From: CAMEON01 sp045643785
Lineage (GTDB): Bacteria > Bacillota > Clostridia > Oscillospirales > CAG-272
Reading direction: 5' to 3'
Length of the DNA: 11,687 nt
Assembly: GCA_045643785.1 (NCBI GenBank)
Contig: JAZRFR010000143.1
Coordinates: 1 to 11,687 of the forward strand
Positions 1 to 5,788 of the stretch are shown here, one piece after another (the stretch's first letter is position 1; every line of letters starts with the position of its first letter). The notes beneath the pieces were generated by a model, which was given only the letters and a program-made list of their open reading frames with translations, was not told the DNA's origin and ran no database searches. A program made the translations under genes and the position numbers.

Positions 1-50
1 TGCGTCTGGGCGCGGCTCCTCATCTTCCTTCTCTCTTGCGACTCCTCCCT

Positions 51-95
51 GTTTGGATGCCCTTCCTAAAGCCCTTGTTTCGGTTACATCCAAAC
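51..95. repeat. 9-bp perfect inverted repeat upstream of the cdaA promoter
   Basis: GTTTGGATG at 51-59 is the exact reverse complement of CATCCAAAC at 87-95, with 27 bases between. It lies about 40 bases upstream of the proposed -35 position of the cdaA promoter. It could be an operator for a dimeric regulator, or part of the 3' end or leader of something to the left. There is no T-tract after the right arm that would make it a simple terminator, although the downstream DNA (97-150) is T-rich. The function is unknown; the repeat itself is read directly from the sequence. Confidence 0.5.
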
Positions 96-136
96 GCTCC
101 TTTTGTAAACATTCTCTTAATTTTTTGCCTCTTGTG

Positions 137-165
137 TTTTATTTTGTCTACTTATATGTTATAAT
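137..165 (+). promoter_or_regulatory. Extended -10 promoter for cdaA
   Basis: A perfect -10 hexamer TATAAT lies at 160-165, preceded by the extended-element TG at 157-158 (TGTTATAAT). Seventeen bases upstream is TTTTAT at 137-142, a poor -35, which the TGn element could compensate for. The surrounding DNA (97-170) is strikingly AT-rich compared with the GC-rich genes. Transcription would start near 172, giving a leader of about 60 bases before the cdaA start at 236. This fits a vegetative SigA-type promoter. It is the best promoter in the window and probably drives cdaA and the two genes after it. Confidence 0.7.
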
Positions 166-235
166 AAACAACGATCCACCAAAAATCGGTGTGTTTTTAT
201 TGGAGTACTTTTTTGTTGAGAAAGGCGGCCGTACG

Positions 236-1360
236 ATGAAGGAAATAATGGCTCAACTTGGCTTTATATGGGAGAACTACATATGGGATCCCATTGCCAA
301 TTTCTCTTTTTGGGATGCATTGGATATACTGGTTCTGTCCCTGCTCCTGTACGGCTTGTTCCTGTTTTTCAAGGAGCGCCGCGCAGGTAAGCTGGCCATC
401 GGTCTCGTGCTGATCGTGCTGGTCTACGGCATCAGCGATCTGGCGGGGCTTCGCGCCATTCACCAGCTCATGGATTGGATCGCGCCCTTCTTCATCATCC
501 TGCTGGCCGTTGTTTTCCAGCCCGAGATCCGCGACGGTCTTGAAAGACTTGGCGACCGTCCCTTCGGCTTCCTCATTCACAACCGCGACCAGGCGGATAC
601 CGCTAAGGTCATCAGCGAGGTGGTGGACGCCGCCTGTATGATCGCGCAGACCAACAAGGACGGTGCCCTCATCGTCATTGAACGCTCCACCCCCCTGGGC
701 GATTTCGTGGACAGAGGTCACGCTATGGACGCCGAGGTGTCCAGCGGTCTTCTCCGCAACATTTTCGTGGACGGCACCCCCCTTCATGACGGCGCCGTGA
801 TCATCCGCAACAACCGCATCGCCGCCGCTTGCTGTGAGCTGCCCCTGACCTCCAACGAGGAGGTGGTCCGCGGCGTCGGCTCCCGCCATCGCGCCGCCGT
901 AGGTATCACCGAGGTCAGCGACTGCGTGGTGGTCGTGGTCTCCGAGCAGAGACACGTGATCTCCATTGCCAATAACGGATACCTGAAAAAGAACTATAAC
1001 CAGAAGGCAGACGAGTTCAACAACGAAGCCAGCGCCAAGGCCATCCAGAAGGCGCTTCGTAAAGATCTGACCCGCCTGCTTCATGGAGACGCCAAGATCT
1101 TCAACCCCGCCGACGACGAGTCCGACGAGGTAGAGCGCAGAAGCATTTTCCCCGAGATCAAGCTGATCTGGAGCTTCAGCGACAAGCCCGAGAAGACCGA
1201 AACCCACAAGCCCGCCGTGTCCCGCGAGATCGGAACTTCCACCCCCAAGGGAAAGAAGAACCGTTACCACATCACCCAGGTGACCAAGACGTCGAAGCCT
1301 GCCGAATCCGCCTCCGAGCCTCAATCTGACGAGGACGGATTTACGGACGGGATGATTTGA
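236..1360 (+). CDS. cdaA: Diadenylate cyclase CdaA (membrane-bound c-di-AMP synthase)
   Basis: This enzyme condenses two ATP into cyclic di-AMP, which controls potassium and osmolyte transport and cell-wall homeostasis in Firmicutes. The 374-residue protein has three predicted membrane helices near residues 27-46, 52-70 and 78-95, followed by a cytoplasmic DAC domain at about 107-275. The two signature motifs are intact: DGA at 185-187 (in TPLHDGAVI) and RHR at 217-219 (in GSRHRAAVG). I chose ATG 236 because it follows AAAGGCGG and gives the family's usual N-terminus; the same frame is open back to 53, but that stretch contains the promoter. Family members such as B. subtilis CdaA are about 273 residues, so the charged tail at about 285-374 is extra. 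The next gene, 30 bases away, resembles the start of CdaR, the usual partner. Confidence in the family is very high. Confidence 0.97.
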   Translation: MKEIMAQLGFIWENYIWDPIANFSFWDALDILVLSLLLYGLFLFFKERRAGKLAIGLVLIVLVYGISDLAGLRAIHQLMDWIAPFFIILLAVVFQPEIRDGLERLGDRPFGFLIHNRDQADTAKVISEVVDAACMIAQTNKDGALIVIERSTPLGDFVDRGHAMDAEVSSGLLRNIFVDGTPLHDGAVIIRNNRIAAACCELPLTSNEEVVRGVGSRHRAAVGITEVSDCVVVVVSEQRHVISIANNGYLKKNYNQKADEFNNEASAKAIQKALRKDLTRLLHGDAKIFNPADDESDEVERRSIFPEIKLIWSFSDKPEKTETHKPAVSREIGTSTPKGKKNRYHITQVTKTSKPAESASEPQSDEDGFTDGMI

Positions 1361-1390
1361 GCTGCCAACGGCAAGAAAGGATCCCAAGCT

Positions 1391-1663
1391 ATGAATCACT
1401 ATAAATTGAGAGAGGGAGAGAGCATCCGCAAGCCGGTCGTCAAGCGCGATCGGATCGAGATCCACGTGCCCGTTCTGCTTCTCTGCGTTGCGCTGGCCGC
1501 CTTGATCTGGCTCTACGTCGTTGGCCTCTCCAAGATCAACAGAGAGAGCCTGTCCGAGGCGGATTCCACACCCGTGACCGAACAGGAAACGGGACTTGCC
1601 GCCGATGCCGATCCGTTTACGGCCCCCGTGACCTTCGCGCTCGGTGCTGATCGGCTGTTCTGA
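1391..1663 (+). CDS. Small single-pass membrane protein, possibly a reduced CdaR (YbbR) homologue
   Basis: The protein has 90 residues: a basic cytoplasmic N-terminus (to about residue 24), one hydrophobic helix at about 25-45 ending in IWLYVVG, and a short acidic outer tail. AAAGGA at 1376-1381 lies 9 bases before the ATG, so it is probably translated. In many Firmicutes cdaA is followed by cdaR, whose product has one N-terminal helix with a similar W-Y-V ending, then several extracellular YbbR domains that modulate CdaA. Here the position and the helix fit CdaR, but no YbbR domain follows; the frame ends at 1663 and the next gene starts about 12 bases later, leaving no room for a frameshifted remainder. 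The CdaR relationship is inferred from position and helix character only. The alternative is an unrelated small membrane protein. Neighbours are co-directional and close, consistent with one operon. Confidence 0.6.
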   Translation: MNHYKLREGESIRKPVVKRDRIEIHVPVLLLCVALAALIWLYVVGLSKINRESLSEADSTPVTEQETGLAADADPFTAPVTFALGADRLF

Positions 1664-1677
1664 GGATACAGGTCGTG

Positions 1678-3336
1678 ATGGAACGCAAAGAATTGGAAAA
1701 GGCCGCGCGCTGTCGGGAGGCTGTGATCGAAGGTATTTCGGTGGCGGTAGGAACCCCCGTGGCAGACGTGCTGGCCAAAGCAGAACAGAAGATGAAGCGG
1801 TGCGGCATACCTGTCGGGTCGCTTCATTTTCGCCTTTATAAAAAGTCGGTGGATGCCCGTAAACGGGAGGATATCCGCTTGGTTTACTCGGTTTTGGCTA
1901 CCGCGGAGGGGAATCATCCCGGCTTTTCGGAGGAAAAGCTTGTCCGCGCAGGGCTGAAGCCCCATCAGCAAACCGCGTTGACCGTGGAGCGGGGAAGCAC
2001 TCCCCTTGGAGAGCGGCCTCTGATCGTGGGTATGGGTCCCGCAGGACTTTTCTGCGCCTACCTGCTTGCCAAGGAGGGCTACGCCCCCATCCTCATTGAC
2101 CGCGGTGACTGCGTGGCCGACCGTGTGAAAGCCGTGGACGGCTTCTACCTTCACGGACGGCTGGATACCGAATCCAATATCCAGTTCGGCGCGGGCGGCG
2201 CAGGCACGTTTTCGGACGGCAAGCTTCTGACCCGTATCAACGATGCCCGTTGCTCCTTTGTGCTGGAGACCCTGCGGGATATGGGCGCGCCCGAGGATAT
2301 TACCCTGCAGGCCAAGCCCCACGTAGGTACCGACGTGCTTCGCGTGGTGGTGCAGAATATGCTGGATGCCATACGAGATCTGGGTGGCGAGGTGATCTAC
2401 CGTTGCCGCTTCGACGGGTATGACCGCCATGCCGACGGGAGCTTTACCGTAAAGACCACCAAGGGGGACATCCCCTGCGGGATCATCGTCCTGGCGCCCG
2501 GCCACAGCGCAAGAGATACCTACAAAATGCTTCTTGAAAAGCAGATGATGCTGGAGGCCAAGCCTATTTCGGTGGGTGTGCGTATCGAGCATCTGCGGAC
2601 GGATATGGATACCATGCTCTACGGCTCCTTTGCGGGTCACCCCGACCTGGGGACCGCGGAGTATCATCTGTCGGACACCAAGGGTGAGCGCGGGGTGTAC
2701 ACCTTCTGTATGTGCCCCGGCGGTGAAGTCGTGGCCGCCGCCTCCGAGGAGGAGACCGTGGTGGTCAACGGCATGAGCCACCGCGCCCGTGACGGTGAGA
2801 ATTCCAACGCGGCCATTGCCGTGTCGGTTCGCCCCACCGATTACGAGCCCGTGGATGGCAGTTTGGTGCTGGGTGCCATCGCCTACCAGCGCCGCATCGA
2901 GCGCGCCGCGTTTCTGGCGGGCGGCTCGAATTACAACGTACCCGTGCAAACTGTGGGGGATTTTCTGGCGGGGGATCAGGCTATCCATGAACCGACCCGT
3001 GTCAAGCCCTCCTATCGCGGCGGGGAGCATTATAAGCTTGCTCCTGTCAGTAGCGTGCTTCCGTCCTATGTCTGCGAGTCTCTGCGCTATGGACTCCGCT
3101 CCTTCGACCGCAAGGTGAGGGGCTACGCCATGCCCGAGGCCGTCCTGTCGGCAGCCGAGACCCGCACCTCCGCCCCCGTCCGCATCCTGCGAGGGAGCGA
3201 CTTCTGCGCCATTGGCAATCCCGGTATCTATCCCTGCGGGGAGGGCGCGGGCTATGCCGGCGGCATCACCAGCGCGGCCGTGGACGGCCTGAAGGTGGCG
3301 GAAGCCATCCTGTCGGTCTATGCGCCGAAGCTGTGA
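1678..3336 (+). CDS. FAD-dependent oxidoreductase of the COG2509 type (uncharacterised dehydrogenase)
   Basis: The 552-residue protein has a small N-terminal alpha/beta domain (about 15-75) ending in the family-typical KKSVDARKREDIRLVYSV. A dinucleotide-binding fold follows, with GMGPAG at 118-123 and the conserved FGAGGAGTFSDGKL at 170-183. A C-terminal FAD-binding signature, GIYPCGEGAGYAGGITSAAVDG, comes just before the end. The family is widespread in Firmicutes, but its substrate is not established. Start choice is uncertain. GTG 1675 and ATG 1678 share the weak GAGGA at 1662-1666. GTG 1723 lies at the point where family similarity seems to begin but has GGGAGG only 2 bases before it. In clostridial genomes this family often sits between the YbbR gene and glmM; here it follows the CdaR-like gene by about 12 bases, so co-transcription with cdaA is likely. 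Confidence 0.9.
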   Translation: MERKELEKAARCREAVIEGISVAVGTPVADVLAKAEQKMKRCGIPVGSLHFRLYKKSVDARKREDIRLVYSVLATAEGNHPGFSEEKLVRAGLKPHQQTALTVERGSTPLGERPLIVGMGPAGLFCAYLLAKEGYAPILIDRGDCVADRVKAVDGFYLHGRLDTESNIQFGAGGAGTFSDGKLLTRINDARCSFVLETLRDMGAPEDITLQAKPHVGTDVLRVVVQNMLDAIRDLGGEVIYRCRFDGYDRHADGSFTVKTTKGDIPCGIIVLAPGHSARDTYKMLLEKQMMLEAKPISVGVRIEHLRTDMDTMLYGSFAGHPDLGTAEYHLSDTKGERGVYTFCMCPGGEVVAAASEEETVVVNGMSHRARDGENSNAAIAVSVRPTDYEPVDGSLVLGAIAYQRRIERAAFLAGGSNYNVPVQTVGDFLAGDQAIHEPTRVKPSYRGGEHYKLAPVSSVLPSYVCESLRYGLRSFDRKVRGYAMPEAVLSAAETRTSAPVRILRGSDFCAIGNPGIYPCGEGAGYAGGITSAAVDGLKVAEAILSVYAPKL

Positions 3337-3499
3337 CATTGGAAAACTTGACTTGAATGAGTGTACTGCTTCCGTACCGATCGGAGAACGAGCATCGGAC
3401 GGAATCTATTTGTGAAAAGGCTTCTCCGTAGGGGAGGGGCGGCGCTCGCAGATGGGGCGTTGCGCCGAGGAATCGGCGCCGTATGAAAGGATTTTGATT
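3337..3499. other. Gap before recJ with a GNRA-loop hairpin
   Basis: No convincing gene, promoter or terminator is visible. A 7-bp perfect stem, GCGCCGA at 3462-3468 and TCGGCGC at 3473-3479, closes on a GGAA loop, a GNRA-type tetraloop. It lies 20 bases before the TTG start I prefer for recJ and just upstream of its ribosome binding site. It may influence recJ translation or mark an mRNA boundary. A TTGACT at 3348-3353 resembles a -35 element but has no good -10 at proper spacing. Confidence 0.45.
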
Positions 3500-5746
3500 T
3501 TGAAAGATACCGAAAGCAACCAGTCCCTGTCGCGGGAGCGCATCTGGACGCTCCTGTGCGACATGGAGAATCAAACATATAGATCAGCCACCGAGACCCT
3601 GATCCGCGAGCTGGGGATCACGCCTCTGACCGCCCGCCTGCTCTGCAATCGCGGCTACACCTCCCCCGAGACGGCGGAGCTGTTTCTGCACAACGACGAG
3701 CGGGCATGGCACGATCCCATGCTCATGGCGGATATGGAGCCCGCCGTCGCGCGGGTTCTGGAAGCCGTCAAGGACGGCGAAAAGATCGCCATTTACGGCG
3801 ACTATGATGTGGACGGCGTGACCTCGGTCACCTCCCTCTACCTCTACCTCACCGGCCTCGGCGCCGACGTGACCTGTTACATTCCCAACCGCTTGGGCGA
3901 GGGCTACGGCATGTCGGTGGGCGCGGTCAACCAGCTGGCCGAAATGGGCGTGACTCTGATCATCACGGTGGATACGGGCATCACCGCCCACGCCGAGATT
4001 GCCCACGCCGCAACCTTGGGCGTGGATACCGTGGTGACGGATCACCACGAGTGCCACGCCGAGATCCCCCTGTGTACCGCTGTCGTCAACCCCCACCGTC
4101 CCGATTGCCCCTATCCCTTCAAGGAATTGGCGGGTGTGGGTGTGGTGTTCAAGTTCATCTGCGCCTGCGAGGCTGTTCGAGCAGACTGTACGCCTGCTGA
4201 GGCGCTGGCGGTCATCAGCCGCCACATGATCGACCTGGTGGCCATCGGTACCATTGCCGACGTCATGCCCCTGACCGACGAGAACCGTTTCATCGTATCC
4301 CGCGGCCTTTCCATGCTGGATCATACCGAGCGTCCCGGCCTGGTGGCTCTGCTGGACGCCATTTCGGGAAGCGGCAACAGCCGTCCCGTATCGGGCAGTA
4401 CCGCCGTCAAGAAGCCCCGCCGTAAGGTCAATTCGGGACTGGTGGGCTTTGGTATCGCCCCCCGTATCAACGCCGCGGGCCGTATCGCCCACGCCATGAA
4501 GGCGGTGGATCTCCTGCTGGCCGATACCGCCACGCGCGCCGAGGAGTTGGCCGAGGAGCTGTGCGAGATCAATGCTCACCGTCAAGCAGAGGAAAACCGC
4601 ATCGCGGAGCAGGCCTACGCTATGATCGACGCCCAACTGGCTGACGCCGCCGCCCGCGGCGTGCCGCCTCCCTCGGTGATCGTGTTGGAAGAGAACGGCT
4701 GGATGCAGGGCATCGTGGGCATCGTGGCCTCCCGCATCACCGAGAAGTACGGTCTGCCCTCCATTCTCATATCCTTTGAAGGTGCCATCACGGGAGAACC
4801 CTCTCCCTTGGACATCGGTAAGGGCTCGGGACGAAGCGTCAAGGGTCTCAATTTAGTAGATGCTTTGGCCGACAGCCGGGAACTGCTGGTCCGCTTCGGC
4901 GGACACGAGCTGGCCGCGGGACTCACCGTGCGCCGCGCCGATATTCCCGCGTTCCGAGAGCACATCAACGCCTACGCCGCCCAGCGGCTCACCGAGGACA
5001 TGACCGCCGTCCGCTTTGAGGCGGATTGCGAGGCCGACATGGCCGAGCTGACCATGGAGCTGGCCGAGGAGCTGGAAAAGCTGGAGCCCTTTGGCGTGGG
5101 GAATCAGACCCCTCTGTTCATCCTCCGCGACGCCGTGGTGCAGAAGGTCATCCCCCTGGGCGCAGGGAAGCATACCAAGCTGATGATCTATCGGGACGGG
5201 GTGATCCTGCAGGCCATTTGGTTCAGCCATTCCACGGCTCGCCTGCCCTTCGTGGCGGGGGACACGGTGGATATTCTGTTCCAGCTCAACATCAATGACT
5301 ACCAAGGCGTTCGCAGTCTTCAGCTCATCGTGCAGGATCTGAAAATGTCCGAGCGCTATGCGGAGGCCTGCCGTCGGGAGGAAATCCGCCTCTGCGAGAT
5401 TCTGGAGGGCGCGCCCATTGCTCCCGAGGAGCATCTGGTGCCTACCCGTGAGGAGATCGCCAACGTGTTCACCGTCCTGCGTACCGACGCGCGCCTGGGC
5501 AATCGCACGGTCAGCGAGCGCAATCTTCTGGATCGCGCCAACCGTGGCGGCGTGGAGCTGCCCATGGGATGGGTCAAGCTCCGCCTCATCATGCGGATTC
5601 TCAACGAAATGGGGGTCTGTCACGTGGAGGATCCCATTGACGGCGTCTACATCTTTGAAGTGAATTTTGCATCCCCGAAAACCACCATTGACGCCTCCCC
5701 CCTCATGCAAAGCCTGCGCCGTCAGCTGATCGTGGGTGAGGTGTGA
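3500..5746 (+). CDS. recJ: Single-stranded-DNA-specific 5'-3' exonuclease RecJ
   Basis: RecJ degrades single-stranded DNA 5' to 3' in recombination and mismatch or base-excision repair, using a two-metal DHH active site. Visible motifs, numbered from TTG 3500, are DYDVDG at 101-106 (motif I), VDTGI, VTDHHE with D181-H182-H183 (motif III), APRINAAGRI, and GGHELAAG at 467-474 in the DHHA1 domain. An OB-fold-like region and a C-terminal extension typical of Firmicute RecJ follow; the total of 748 residues is normal. The start is ambiguous. ATG 3452 has a GGGGAGGGG 12 bases away. TTG 3500 has GAAAGG at a good distance. ATG 3563 has no ribosome binding site and would cut off the conserved RIWTLL segment. 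A flexible, basic insert with KKPRRK at 304-309 precedes the APRINAAGR motif. It is followed 42 bases later by rel. Confidence 0.95.
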   Translation: MKDTESNQSLSRERIWTLLCDMENQTYRSATETLIRELGITPLTARLLCNRGYTSPETAELFLHNDERAWHDPMLMADMEPAVARVLEAVKDGEKIAIYGDYDVDGVTSVTSLYLYLTGLGADVTCYIPNRLGEGYGMSVGAVNQLAEMGVTLIITVDTGITAHAEIAHAATLGVDTVVTDHHECHAEIPLCTAVVNPHRPDCPYPFKELAGVGVVFKFICACEAVRADCTPAEALAVISRHMIDLVAIGTIADVMPLTDENRFIVSRGLSMLDHTERPGLVALLDAISGSGNSRPVSGSTAVKKPRRKVNSGLVGFGIAPRINAAGRIAHAMKAVDLLLADTATRAEELAEELCEINAHRQAEENRIAEQAYAMIDAQLADAAARGVPPPSVIVLEENGWMQGIVGIVASRITEKYGLPSILISFEGAITGEPSPLDIGKGSGRSVKGLNLVDALADSRELLVRFGGHELAAGLTVRRADIPAFREHINAYAAQRLTEDMTAVRFEADCEADMAELTMELAEELEKLEPFGVGNQTPLFILRDAVVQKVIPLGAGKHTKLMIYRDGVILQAIWFSHSTARLPFVAGDTVDILFQLNINDYQGVRSLQLIVQDLKMSERYAEACRREEIRLCEILEGAPIAPEEHLVPTREEIANVFTVLRTDARLGNRTVSERNLLDRANRGGVELPMGWVKLRLIMRILNEMGVCHVEDPIDGVYIFEVNFASPKTTIDASPLMQSLRRQLIVGEV

Positions 5747-5788
5747 TCATAGACCCGCAACGCCTTACCTTCCCTGAAAGGAAACATT

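Noticed and set aside
1..23. Start of a divergent gene on the minus strand (ATG at 23-21)
   Set aside because: Only seven codons would be inside the window, and the nearest strong purine-rich site is too far from the ATG. It cannot be supported.
53..235. N-terminal extension of CdaA from an ATG at 53
   Set aside because: The stretch is AT-rich and contains the promoter and inverted repeat; ATG 236 has a ribosome binding site and matches the family start.
3348..3376. TTGACT as the -35 of a recJ promoter
   Set aside because: No acceptable -10 hexamer lies 16-18 bases downstream.
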